This document shows, in pieces, positions 45,669-56,678 of a stretch of DNA of 64,000 bases. The notes under the pieces were generated by a model, which saw nothing but the letters and a program-made list of their open reading frames with translations, made no database searches and was not told where the DNA came from. Where the stretch lies: assembly GCA_032718475.1 (NCBI GenBank), contig JAUCBJ010009088.1:1-64000 (forward strand), given 5' to 3'. Origin of the DNA: Nemertoderma westbladi (lineage: Eukaryota; Xenacoelomorpha; Nemertodermatida; Nemertodermatidae). A program made the position numbers and the translations under genes. The first letter of the stretch is position 1; every line of letters begins with the position of its first letter.

Positions 45669-45822
45669 AATGCCGGTGGCAGGTTTAATAGAGTTACACA
45701 GAATGAGAATAGTGGTAGGTAGGTGGATGTGGTGGATGGTAATGTAATATTTTATGTTTCATTTTATTTATACGTCATGGACACGAGTGAAATCTGCAAT
45801 TATTATATTTTCTTTAATTGCC

Positions 45823-45828
45823 AATAAA
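45823..45828 (+). terminator. Candidate polyadenylation signal
   Basis: AATAAA in the expected position for a 3' UTR following the stop at 45668. In AT-rich DNA this hexamer also occurs by chance. Confidence 0.3.
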
Positions 45829-46265
45829 TACTTTCTCAACAGGCCTACACCTGCTTTTAGTCTGAGACTGGCACTAACAACCACGGATCGTACGGTACTA
45901 CCGCTACCACTACCTCAACTGCTACCGCAAATGCCAACTACTGCGGTATTTGCGGTAGTTGGGTTATAGTTTTTACAATAATTTAAAGTAGGCACATTTC
46001 CAATTGGGGTGCTGTTTCTCCCTGCCCATGGAATTCACTTTAATTTATAAGTGAAAAATAAGTACCTAAAAAGTAAAACTTTTAATGTAAACTGTGTTCC
46101 TAAATATGTTGAAGTTCATATATCATAACAGGCTGAAACAGCAGCCATAGTATTTAATAGTCAAATTATTGGAAATAGTCAAATAATTGACTAAATCTTT
46201 TTCTAAACCAATAATCCAGAAAGATATTGTAACGACTTATAATATCTTTACTACTACTACTACTA

Positions 46266-46553
46266 CTAGGTCGAGCGAACTCGGACAGTGGAAATGGGAT
46301 CATTCCAGGCTTCCCGATTCTCCATAGTTGTCGCAATTTCGTCTCTCCCAAGTTCAGTAACCCTGTCAAGTTGATCTATATATGTTATGGCCGGTCGTCC
46401 ATGACTACGCTTTCCATGAGTTGGTTGCCAGAAAAGTAGATCTGGTATGACCTCGTCCTTACTTCGCCAGCAGTGTCCACTGAATCTTAATCTGCGTTCA
46501 CGGAGGGTGGTTGATACAGGTGGTATTTTACCATAAAGCTCGGCGTTTGTCAT
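46266..46553 (-). pseudogene. LINE 3' ORF piece
   Basis: 95 codons with RLRFSGHCWRS, LLFWQPTHGKRSHGRP and ENREAW. It follows the RT in the element. The homologous stretch forms the fragment at 1730-2140, which ties both to one family. Confidence 0.75.
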
Positions 46554-46571
46554 TTATATAGCATTTATATG

Positions 46572-47282
46572 CTATCCAACCTCCTTAGCAGCCCTCTCCA
46601 CTTTATTTAGTAGAAGCAGTGCATCTGCTAGCGTATTAGAGAGCCGGGCGATGTCATCCACAAAGTCGGTGTCTGTGACTGTAGTTGCCGGATATCTACT
46701 ACTTCTGCGTTTTTGAAGTGTGAATCCCAGATCTTCACCCTTTGTGGCCGTCCTCATTGCGTAATCCAGCACAATTACAAATAGTAATGGTGCTAATGTG
46801 TCACCTTGCAGTACGCCAGCCAGGATTGAGAAAAACTCAGTTTCACCATCTGGTGAGAGTACCTGCGCTTCTGTGTCACAATATAACAATCCAATGCCAG
46901 CAACAATTACTTCTGGTATTCCATAAGCTCTTAGGATTTCAAGCATTTTACCTCTATGGATGGAGTCGAATGCCTTTTTGAGGTCCACAAAAGTCATGAC
47001 TGAGGGGAGATTTTTTGACTTAATTCCTTCAATCAGTCTCCGTAGTGCAAGTATCTGAGCTATTGTTGATCTACTTGGTCAAAATCCGTCTTGGCTCTTA
47101 CGCAGTAGTTTCTCTATGTGAGACCTAATCCTATACAGAATCATTTTATTGTATATTTTGGCAGCTACCACAAGCAGACAGATCCCACGATAGTTTGTTG
47201 GTATGCCAAGGTCTCCTTTCTTGGGGAGAGGCTTTAGGTGACCTTTAGTACAAATTGGTGGTGGCTTTTCCCCTTTTAACAT
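46572..47282 (-). pseudogene. LINE reverse transcriptase
   Basis: First part (47282-47079) has LKPLPKKGD and NYRGICLL (fingers region); second part (46997-46572) has motif A FVDLKKAFDSIHR, motif B GVLQGDTLAPLLF and motif C FVDD with both Asp kept. A stop separates the two near 47080. The active-site residues survive, but the frame does not. Confidence 0.85.
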
Positions 47283-47880
47283 CCGGTTTCAAACATTCAA
47301 TAATGGTCTGTTTAGAACTACGGATTTCCATACATCCGCTGGGATTTCATCTAATCCATTCGCTTTATTATTGGACATGCTTTTAATGCTTCTTTGGAGT
47401 TCGGCAGGTGTGAAGTCCCCGTTTCTATAGATAGTGTCTTGTCATATATTTGCCTTGTAGGGCTGACCTCGATGTTTGGTGGCTGCCCAAGCAAGTTGCT
47501 GAAGTGATTTTTCCACTTCCCAACACGTTCTTCAGGACTATCGGCTTTGAGGCGCCCCTTTGCACAACTTTTCCGACCAGATTTACAGTTTGCCAGGTAA
47601 GTCTTGATTGTTGCTGTATGTGAGCAGTTGTAATTGCTTCCATTTTATCCTGTATGTACTTTACCTGGCTGATGTTGTAGGCCTATTTAAGATCGTCCTT
47701 AGCTTTCTCAACCTTGTTAATGTTTTCAGTTGTTGGTTGTTCGGTTTTAACTTTGTAGGCTATCTTAAGATCTTCTCTCTTACAAGTAACCTCAGAGTTT
47801 TGCCATGGTACATACTGTTTTCGTTTGGTTTTTTGGGGGATATGCCTCTTAGCTAATTCCTTGTGGGCTGTTATTATATT

Positions 47881-48963
47881 CTAGTATATTGAATCGGTGG
47901 ACTGGTCTTCATCCATTGACCGAAGTGCTTCAAAGCGGTTTTGAACTTCTACTGTGTAAGCATCCTTTACAGCATTGTCAGTTCTGGGTTTATCCCAGTC
48001 ATAGTTGATTTGCTTGCTTGTCTTGGGATTGCTGGCTCTCAAACTGAGTCTGATCTCTACAGTCACAATTCTGTGGTCCGAACCAATTAGGTTGAACGAG
48101 CTGTATTCCTCGCAGTTGATCATGCTGTTTCTCCACTTTTTGTTTTTAAGGATGTAATCAAGTTTTTCTTTGGCTCCATTAGGGCATTGAAAGGTCCTTA
48201 CTCTTTTCGAATGTGTTGTTTGTTGGTATCAATTCTCATTCTTCCATTAGGTCTAAAAGTAAGTACCCATTTCTGTTAGAACTGGTGTTATAGGTGTAAC
48301 CCTTGATGTCTTCTGGGCCAATTTACGCATTCAGGTCACCAGCAATAACTTTGACATTGTGTATCAGAATGTCCTTTATAAGTCCAGTCAGATCTTCATA
48401 AAATTTGACTGCTTGTTCTGGCTCTGAGGCATTGGTTGGACTGTAGCAACATATAACCTGTTGCCTTGGGATTCCCATAAAATGTTGCGATCATAACCCT
48501 GGAATTTATAGATTCGATGTTGTTTAGGGTCTTAAGTGCAAATAGGCTTAGCAGAATTCCTACTCCACCAATTGATGCTTGGCCGAGTTTCTTACTGCTG
48601 AGCTTGTTACCTACTCCACCCATTTCCAATATCATTGTGCTTCATGGCAGTGTCTTTATGACAAATCCGATTTTCTTGGATGCAGATGATGTTATACTCC
48701 ATTGCCAGAGCGACTATGTCACCCTGTTTGGTATGTGCTTTCAGTGTGTGTGCGTTCATTGTAGCAATCTTTAGTGTCTTTTTACTTTTCAACAGGTTAG
48801 TTCTTCTTTTTTCTCTGTCTTCTGTTCCAGTAGCCAATTTATCAACCCCAGCCTGGTGTACCACTGTGGTCCTTGTTGACCCGGGCAACGACCGAGTCAG
48901 TATTTCTCCTGGAGGGTTCTCATACTCATATCTTTTGCGAGAGTAAACCGCTTGTGGTCGCAA
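47881..48963 (-). pseudogene. LINE AP-endonuclease
   Basis: Three frames. The first carries the domain start (KIATMNAHTLKAHTKQG, IICIQENR); the second, the middle (SIGGVGILLS, RVMIATFYGNP); the third, the C-terminal catalytic GSDHRIV. Order and motifs match APE-type endonucleases that nick target DNA. Broken by stops and frameshifts. Confidence 0.8.
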
Positions 48964-49869
48964 CTCCTACAAGCGTCTTCGCAGTAGGTCGCCGTTGGTT
49001 GATTACCTTCCACCGACCTTGTCAGCATGTCTAGCCGTTGGTTGATTACCTTCGCCTATCCATGGCCTACAGCCCTGCTGCCGACTGTAAGGGTCCTTTT
49101 GTCCTTTTGTTACACCCTGAACCAAGTGTGCCTCCTGGGTTAGGTTACCTAACACCAGTATCCAGCATCCAGTATAAACAGAGCGTGCATGTATCATCTC
49201 TATTTCAGATGCATACTCAAGCCTTCGCCTTCAATGGTGCCCGAGGCGCTATAGCCCTCAATGACTTATTTAGTTGACGGGGCTAAAACCAACCCACTCT
49301 TGATCAACTAAATAATGAATAGGCTATGCTTATCGGGCCTGCCCCACTAGGCTGATAGCTGCAGGTAGAACCACATTACTGTCATAGTGGTAGCAGGATC
49401 TGGAGGCCTGACCTGACTTTAGACAATAATATCTTTAACATAATATTAATAATTTTAATCTAAATAAGTTAAGTCAGTGAGTTGCTATCTCCTAATGTTA
49501 TTTACGCCACGGTTTGAGAGATAATTACTCATACATGGAGAAGGGGCCTATGTCTGCTGCTTGTGCTCTTGACTTAATGGGTTGAGTTACATAAGCTGGA
49601 CAGGTCGGCTTGCAGTGTGTATCATAAAAGACATGTCAATCACGCCCTTCCTTTGTGTGGGCTTTACTAATATATATTCTGTGAAGAGCCAAGTTTAACA
49701 TAAGGGAGTGGGCTATTAAATACACAGGTCGTGCTGCATTAATGCTACAAGGGGGGGTTATGCGAGTTTGAGTTTGGGATTGAGTAACCCAGACAGGTTT
49801 GAGTTAGTAAGAGTTGGGAAGAGAATAGGTACCCAGTTTGAAAAACGGTATCTAGAATGAGATAGGGAC
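48964..49869. other. LINE leader and unassigned sequence
   Basis: Probably the 5' leader of the LINE to about 49.3 kb; the rest is AT-rich with no coding signal. Confidence 0.4.
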
Positions 49870-50510
49870 TGTATGTCAAGATGGGCTGGTTTCAGTCGGA
49901 CACAGTCGGTACAGAAACTGCTTTGGTACAAACCCCCATCTCGATCTTGAATGTTGTTATACCAGTTTCAAGAACACTGTAGAGGCCCTCATAGGGCTGT
50001 TGGAGCACAATTAACAAGCTCTGCAGAGGAGGTTCCCAAGTAGTCCTTTGGTGCGGTCCGGATTCCGAGAAGCACACGTGGTAATGCATCTACCCAATTG
50101 GGGTTGTCGAGAGAGAGACTTGAAGGGCAGACTTGCGGTGACGGTGAAACCGTTCCACCTGTCCATTCACCTGTGTGTGGTACATGGCGGTGCGGTGTAG
50201 TTGAATGCCGAGCTGCCTGTTGATGGCTGATCAGAGCTGGGAGGTGAATTGTGAACCCTGGTCCGATGAGAGATTAGCTGGAACACCAAATTGGGCAATC
50301 CATGTCGAAATGATTGTATGTGTTCAGCTCTCTGTGGAGGTTTCACTGAGGGATACAGCCTCTGGCCACCACGTGAAGCGATCAACAATCGTCAACAGGT
50401 GGGTGAGACCATGCGATGGTAATAGGGGACCAACTAGTATCAATATATCATGTATGTGGTCGAATCGGTGGTGAGGGGTTGCAAAGGTGCTGAGCTTTAA
50501 ATCTGGCAAC
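49870..50510 (-). pseudogene. Gypsy integrase fragment
   Basis: On the minus strand the start reads FDHIHDILILVGPLLPSHG then HLLTIVDRFTWWPEA, the first Asp region of a Ty3/Gypsy integrase core. In a neighbouring frame SSDQGSQFTSQLW (second Asp) and NGQVERFHR (Glu) follow. The core is present but shifted between frames and has no RT or LTR attached. It differs from the integrases of the other LTR elements here, so it is a solitary remnant of another family. Confidence 0.8.
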
Positions 50511-50950
50511 CCGACTGATAAAAATAACCAAAGACCAATCTCAATACTACTGTTATTTAGTAAACTAGTACTTTAGTAACTAACTATATAAACTCACTGT
50601 TCGCGCTTTTAGCCGTTTAACCCGCCAATTTTAGGTGTCTTCTAGTTTGTAAATCGAATTTAGCCTATAACAAGTATTTGTTGCATATAAAGTTACATTA
50701 GCCGAAGCCAGTCTATGCGCGACCATTCACCCACTGTTAAGGGAGACTGGATTCGGAGGCTCTGACCTTATTGCGGTGTAGACTTACTGTATTATTCGAT
50801 TGCTCGTTACTATAATATCTCTGACAAATATTATTCACTTTAGGGAAATATTAACAGTTCCTTTAGGACGTGGCGCTCTAAGTATGTAAACAGAGTTATG
50901 ACTTACACTAAACACAACGGGATGGCTAATGATTTTCGTATAAAGCGCAA
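50511..50950. other. No supported gene
   Basis: AT-rich sequence between the integrase remnant and the left LTR of the next element; nothing recognised. Confidence 0.5.
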
Positions 50951-51294
50951 GGGTAACTGTAGGTTGGTTGTGACAACAACAACTGATATCAGATAGGATA
51001 GATAATAATCATAACTGATATAGTGTATATATATATAGAAGATAACACCACAGCACAGCAGCGGTACCGGTACACGGTAATCAGGTAATGTGCAACAGAC
51101 CGGTAAAGGTAAGTACTGCAGTACTACTTTGCTAATCAGTACAGCAGTAGGTAAACAGCAAAATGCATAAAGATGGCGGTAGGTACCGGTAAGCATATAT
51201 ATATACATATCCATGCTGTGGGCATGTTAACTAGGGCTACGCGTAGTTGAACTGCTGGATCAATTACACCAACAGTGTACTGGGTCGGGTCTGG
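50951..51294 (-). repeat. 3' LTR (left copy)
   Basis: 344 bp repeating the right copy, from GGGTAACTGTAGGTTGG to TCGGGTCTGG on the plus strand. Contains AT dinucleotide runs and GGTACCGGTA palindromes. Confidence 0.85.
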
Positions 51295-51856
51295 TGTAAT
51301 TCCTTTTTCTACATAGCGAAGCTATAAACACAAAAGCTAACTAAACAAAATAATAACCACAAGATCTAACTCAATTATATATGTAATTGCAAGTATCCAA
51401 AATGTAAACGAATCATGTAAGTCATAACTAAAAGTTATCGGTATGACACAAAGCGCCTTAGTGTTGCATAACATTGTACCAATGATTCAGATAGATAACT
51501 CAGTGCGTAACAAAAATAATATATTGGGTGAACTGCTACACCTATCCTATATATATCTATAAATGCAAGATATCAACGGAAATGATATAATCAAGACAAG
51601 CAAAAGGCGTAATATACCGCAAGTGTGATAGATGTATATATCACTAGAGAAGGAGTAATCTTGAGTCTAAAGTGTGATACAAATTAAAAGCAAATCAATG
51701 ACTGGCAATGACTATTTGACTGGCCTGACTTCATGAGTATAAGCAGACCAATAACAAAGAAACTAAGCAAACTATTAGCGTACTAAGTATATAGAGGTAA
51801 AACTATGAGGAATTTAATATCTCTCAAGACTTATTCACGCAAAACACCAGCTATAG
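51295..51856. other. 3' untranslated part of the LTR element
   Basis: AT-rich, no coding frame; contains the purine tract next to the LTR. Confidence 0.5.
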
Positions 51857-53252
51857 CTAACTTTCCGGGAAACCATAATAGTTTGGTGGTCGGCGAAGTC
51901 GCTGAGGACGTTGTGGCACCTGTAGACATGGAGGAGACTTATTGGGAATAGGTGGTGATATCGAATATTCGTCATCCACGTTACAAAACAGAGTATCGTT
52001 GTCCATACTGGGGATGGGTTCAACAGCAGCATCAACGCATCCATCTGGACTAGTTGTTGGTGACATATACTCGGCAGAGAGATCCTCATCAGATGAATTA
52101 GGATCATTATCAATGGTAGTAAGAGTGGGCATAGATGGAACAAGGAAGCAATCAGCTTTACAGACACGGTAAGCATGGGCACGTAACTGATTGCCCACAA
52201 ACTTTCTCACAGAACACCAATCACCATCCACTGTGGCAACGATATACCGAGGTCGAGAACGTAGAGCTACAGGATCGGCATATAGGTATACTAAATCACC
52301 AACGGAGATGGATTGCTGGGGAACATTCTTCATAGTCTTCAAAGTCTTGGATTGAGCACTTGGGAGGTGATTAGCCGATCGACGGTCATGTTGTTGGTCA
52401 ATCAGGTCAAGATCGCAGATGGGGATCTGTTCCCCGGTAAATTGATCCCTTTGAAATAGGATCTCTCGCGCAGATAGGCCTGGTGATCGTAATCGGGAAT
52501 TAAGATTAGCAGTAGCTATCGCAATAACTGTTGATGAGTAAGGGCCACCTGAAGGACGAAGCTTGTGTAATTCCATTAAAAGTTCTTGTATCGCACGTTC
52601 TGCAACTGGATTTTTATCAGGATTCTTACGTCGACCGTCTTACGTCAACGAGGGCCTGAAATCCAGGTGCAGGATCTGTACGGATAATGGCACATGGGCC
52701 AGTTAGGGGACATAATCCAGATCCTAGTACTATAAGAGCATCACGCAGTGTTTCATGGCGTTCATCTGGAATAATGCAAGTGGCTGTAAAACTAGAAGTA
52801 CACTCACGTAAGAGAAGGATGTATTGTGAGTGACGACGAACTACGTCTGCAGCAAATGAAATTCCTAAAGTGGCAGGAGGTTCACCTGTAGACTGGGGAA
52901 TAACACGTCAGGGGGCAGTAGATAATGAAACGCATTGGTGACACTGGCTGGACACAGCAGTGATAGCACGGTCTATATCTAAGGCATGGAAGTAGCGAGT
53001 AAACATAGATCGCAATTGGGCCTTTGAAGGGTGTTGCAACTCTAAATGTAAAGAGGTAAGGAGACCCAAAAGTGAGTGCCTGGGAACTAAAATATGCTCA
53101 ACTGGCATGGAAAATGGACGTTCCCGCTTGACAACAATTAAGCCATTACGAGCAACAGTACAACAGCCAAGGTAACGTTTAATGTCACGACTATGAGTAT
53201 CCTTCTTAGTTGGGCGGGTTCCTTGTAGCAGATGGGCATGGGTACACCGCAA
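51857..53252 (-). pseudogene. Integrase region, disrupted
   Basis: 53252-52908 encodes an H-H-C-C-type zinc domain (HLELQHPSK, CHQC). Between 52907 and 52577 the catalytic core can be followed across frames (first part, then RTDPAPGF with the second Asp, then NPVAERAIQEL with the Glu), but stops intervene near 52620-52645 where CTTACGTC is duplicated. 52576-51857 encodes the C-terminal part (SVGDLVYLYADP, WCSVRKF) and an acidic, Pro-rich tail. Not functional as written. Confidence 0.78.
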
Positions 53253-53253
53253 G

Positions 53254-54861
53254 TCAGGGCACTCTTATATATGGTGCAAAGTGGGTAACAGCAGCAGCGA
53301 TGGCTAAAGCCTCTAACTCGCATGGAAGCCAACTGTGTTGATGTTGTTTAAGTTTAACAGAAAAGAAACCAGCAACATGTAAGGGAGAGTTCCGTTTGGC
53401 ATACATTACAGCTCCAAGGCCATCAATACTAGAGGCAGCATCAGTTACAATGTAAAGCTCATCTGAAGGACGGGGGATTGTAATTGAACGGCATGACTTT
53501 ATTGCAGCCTGGGCTCGGCGAAATATAGAGAGTAATTCTGGTGTCCACTCAAGGTTATCACCAGGTTTCTCAGTGAGGAGGGTTTCTAATGGACCCACTA
53601 AGGCGGAACAGTGTGGCAAGACTCGTGCCAATACTTTATAAGATCCAAGAAAGGATCGAAGGGATCTTGTTGTAGTTGGAGAAGGACAACTTGACAGTGC
53701 AGATGTTATATGGGATGAGGCAGAAAGAGTACCGTTAGACCATTGCCATCCAAGAATTGTGGTGGTACGAGGGCATATTACAGTCTTAGATGCTGAAAGG
53801 CAAAGATCACAATTCTTAAGGGAAGCGAGAAGAGCAGAGAAAGTGACAAGTAGATCAGAAATGGTGTCACCCCCGCAATATAGATCATCAGCCAGCTTTA
53901 AGACATTACCCTTGCACAGTAAGTCACCAAGAACACGTGTCATCAACTCATCCAGGGCAGTTTCTGAGCCTGGCATCCCCATGGCGCAGCGTTGATAAAC
54001 ACGAACACCACGGAATGGGGTAACAACGCCACAAAAACGCTTTGAAGCATGCTGTAAGGTTATCTGAAATAAAGCACTGGTTAGATCTGATTTAATGAGG
54101 TTTTTAAAATGACCAAGGGAACGAAGAGTGGAATCCACATCAGGTAGCAATGCAGGGGGAGGCTTACAATACTTGGCTACCTCTGTAAAAGCAGTGACGA
54201 GACGTGTCCCTCCATTCGGTTTTGCCACAAGAAAAGATGGGTTTAAATACTCTACTGTGACACCAGCGGCCTCAGGGGTTGCAAAAACTCCTAACTGTTC
54301 CAGAGCATCAAATCGGGATTGTAACTCAACAAGACGGTCACGTGAATATTGGGGTATACGTCCCTTATGTTGGGGGGGCAAGGAGGGGCCAACATTAACC
54401 ACAGACTCAAAAGGGCCAGCCTGTCCATTGTAACCCGGGAAGGAGGGGTCAAACACATCCTGATATTCTTTCAATATATCATGTAAACAAGCTCGTTCAT
54501 GGTAAGAAAGAATACAATCTGGGTCTAACTGGACAGAGTCAATATGGTATGTAGGTTTATCAGTAGTAGTGCGACTTGTTTGGGTGGGTGTGGTAAACAG
54601 GACAGTTGGATTTAAATCAGAGGGGACAGTTGGGTTAGTAGCAATAACAGAACACAAATGAGAGTTCCTCGTGACTTTTACTGGGTGGGTGGAATGATTA
54701 GGAAGCGTTAAAGAACCATTTGAGACCATACATAATGCTGGTCGAATCCACTTTGGGGCAGACTCATAATGGAGGATATCATTCACTCTGTGGGGCGCGA
54801 TAACTACAGCCAAGGAAGCCTGAAGGAAGGTCTGTTGGGAGGGTGAGCTGGAGAGATTCAC
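53254..54861 (-). CDS. RT and truncated RNase H ORF
   Basis: 535 codons opening with GTG, overlapping the Gag-PR ORF by 83 bases in another frame, so expressed by frameshifting or decayed from a fusion. RT palm motifs: DLTSALFQI, AMGMPGSETAL, LADDLYCGG. RNase H begins LYIVTDAASSIDGLGAVMYA and includes ELEALAIAAA, then stops at once after HFAPYI. The next frame enters integrase linker sequence directly, so the second half of RNase H appears to be deleted. Confidence 0.82.
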   Translation of the reverse strand: MNLSSSPSQQTFLQASLAVVIAPHRVNDILHYESAPKWIRPALCMVSNGSLTLPNHSTHPVKVTRNSHLCSVIATNPTVPSDLNPTVLFTTPTQTSRTTTDKPTYHIDSVQLDPDCILSYHERACLHDILKEYQDVFDPSFPGYNGQAGPFESVVNVGPSLPPQHKGRIPQYSRDRLVELQSRFDALEQLGVFATPEAAGVTVEYLNPSFLVAKPNGGTRLVTAFTEVAKYCKPPPALLPDVDSTLRSLGHFKNLIKSDLTSALFQITLQHASKRFCGVVTPFRGVRVYQRCAMGMPGSETALDELMTRVLGDLLCKGNVLKLADDLYCGGDTISDLLVTFSALLASLKNCDLCLSASKTVICPRTTTILGWQWSNGTLSASSHITSALSSCPSPTTTRSLRSFLGSYKVLARVLPHCSALVGPLETLLTEKPGDNLEWTPELLSIFRRAQAAIKSCRSITIPRPSDELYIVTDAASSIDGLGAVMYAKRNSPLHVAGFFSVKLKQHQHSWLPCELEALAIAAAVTHFAPYIRVP

Positions 54862-56338
54862 CAGGAAGGACTACTGTGAAACAAGGTGGGGCCCTAAGCA
54901 AATAAGGACTAACACGGCGGACAGTAGGAGGTGGGCGAGAGCCACTACCATACTCATAGATAGAAAATCCACACATCACAAATCCATCCACAAAGGTAAT
55001 TAAGGAACGAGCTGGGTGTAAGGTAATATCATTGACAGACAGGAATGGCATACCAGCCAGAATTGGGGTACCTAGATCAGATACAACTAAGCCATGGAAT
55101 TGGAAGGAAAGACTGCCGCGGGTTAGGGTAAAACGGGTTTCACCCATAACACCTGTGAGTGGGGATTCATCAGCCTGTGCAGGAATCTGTAGGTTGTTAG
55201 GGGATATATGGACACCAATACGTTTGGCAGTAATGCTAGAAATTAAATTGGATTCTGCTCCACTATCAATAAGAAGAGGGACTGTTTTTCCATGAATGGC
55301 AGCTTCGAAGATAGGACTAGAATGTACTGCAACTCGTTGGATTGAGGGGGATCGGGTTTCCTCTGGTTCAGGCTGAAGCTCGATATGGGGAATATGATCA
55401 AACTCAACAGAATCATCAATGTGCACAAGTCGTGCACGGGCAAGGTAACGGCGATCGGATTCTGGTAGGAACTTGCAGTTACTAAGGAAGTGATCAGTGG
55501 GGGATCGCTTTGCCTGGGAACACAAAGGACAGCAACGTGGTAGTCGTGTAGCTGCCCGTCCTGTTGACCTAGGTGCATTGGCTGAGCCAAATGAGCGAGA
55601 ATCGCGAGTATAAGACCGAAAAGTTCTTACCTCTGCAGAAGTTTGAAGCTCGTCAAGGAGGGAACTAAGTGCTTGTGAGACCTCAGACTTAATTGAAGCA
55701 AGAGTACGGGACCGGAGTAATGTACCATAACGTTGTTGTACTAAACGGGGGAGGTCTGGGTGCATTAATCTAAGCCAGGTAAGTACAACAAAGTTTTCTA
55801 GGGAGGGGGTTACTTCCTCATCAATATCCGGTATAAGACCATGGTGTGAGATACCACCATCATGTTTAAGAAGGTTATCATCTGTAAACGCCAGGAGGCG
55901 CTGAAATAGATCTTCAGGGCGCTCCTCGTGTTCTAACTTGATGTCACAAAAGGCCAGGAATTGAGCACCAGAGGACTGAAAACCATAGTGCAGACGTATG
56001 GCTTGCCACACAGAAGAGAGGGAAGTAGAGTCACGAACAATAGAATTCCGAGCTATAATAGGTGCGTAGTTGGCAATCTGGCCTAACATCAGTTGTAATG
56101 AAGTACATTGTTGAATAGCTGTGCGACGACGATTGACAGGGACGGTATCAGGGTCGTCTGCAAGACCGCGTGTGGGTGTGATATGTGACTGTTTCAACCA
56201 CACGGCGGTAGGATCGGTGAAACGTGCAAACTCCGGATCCAGGGCAAGGTTGTAAATTAAATTGGCCCGCCAGGCCTCATAGGAACTGATACTTTCCGTC
56301 TTGGTAAGAGGGAGTAATTTCGGAGCTTTTAGAGCCAT
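54779..56338 (-). CDS. gag: Gag-protease ORF
   Basis: 519 residues from ATG at 56338. The N-terminal part has capsid-like features (SYEAWRANLIYNLALDPEF, RPEDLFQRLLAFTDD). A zinc-binding stretch CPLCSQAKRSPTDHFLSNC follows around residue 280, and then a retropepsin LLIDSGAESNLIS with the catalytic DSG. Both functions in one ORF is usual for this kind of element. It is fully open, unlike Pol. Confidence 0.85.
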   Translation of the reverse strand: MALKAPKLLPLTKTESISSYEAWRANLIYNLALDPEFARFTDPTAVWLKQSHITPTRGLADDPDTVPVNRRRTAIQQCTSLQLMLGQIANYAPIIARNSIVRDSTSLSSVWQAIRLHYGFQSSGAQFLAFCDIKLEHEERPEDLFQRLLAFTDDNLLKHDGGISHHGLIPDIDEEVTPSLENFVVLTWLRLMHPDLPRLVQQRYGTLLRSRTLASIKSEVSQALSSLLDELQTSAEVRTFRSYTRDSRSFGSANAPRSTGRAATRLPRCCPLCSQAKRSPTDHFLSNCKFLPESDRRYLARARLVHIDDSVEFDHIPHIELQPEPEETRSPSIQRVAVHSSPIFEAAIHGKTVPLLIDSGAESNLISSITAKRIGVHISPNNLQIPAQADESPLTGVMGETRFTLTRGSLSFQFHGLVVSDLGTPILAGMPFLSVNDITLHPARSLITFVDGFVMCGFSIYEYGSGSRPPPTVRRVSPYLLRAPPCFTVVLPGESLQLTLPTDLPSGFLGCSYRAPQSE

Positions 56339-56678
56339 TGTTCAGTTTGTGAGAGTGATAGGCCTATGCTGCTATGTGCCCTGCAACCCTGGATGGCAGA
56401 CTGGAGTGTGTGAAATGTCTACCGGTAGTGAAGCTGAACCTGAAGCGAATGTCTGAATATAAACTGATAAGTAGGCCTATGTGCCCTGATACAACCCTGG
56501 ACTGGGGTGTACGAGAAGGTTGACTGGTAGGCCTACCGGTACTGCGGTAGTGAAGCGTAAGTGGAAGGCAGAAATGAGTACAATCCACGGGTCTGTTGCG
56601 GTAAGGTGTGGATTGTAGGTATCACAGTATGAGAACGTAAGAACGTAGCGCACCGCTGCCACCACGCCAAAGGTAAAG
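56339..56678. other. 5' leader of the LTR element
   Basis: About 340 bases between LTR and Gag with GTAGGCCTAC-type palindromes at about 56361, 56471 and 56528. TGGCGTGGTGG (minus) near the LTR could be a primer site, though the spacing is not ideal. Confidence 0.45.

Larger units (their letters stand above)
46249..48963 (-). mobile_element. APE-type LINE, second family, decayed
   Basis: Minus-strand non-LTR retrotransposon. Endonuclease pieces at 48963-48607, 48635-48396 and 48123-47881; RT pieces at 47282-47079 and 46997-46572; a 3' ORF at 46553-46266; and a trinucleotide tail of AGT units at 46249-46268. It ends in a different tail from the LINE at 4.8-7.8 kb and has different RT motifs (GVLQGDTLAPLLF, FVDD), so it is another clade. 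At least five frame breaks. Its 5' leader probably runs to about 49.3 kb, where GCCGTTGGTTGATTACCTTC is duplicated (about 48990 and 49033). Confidence 0.85.
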
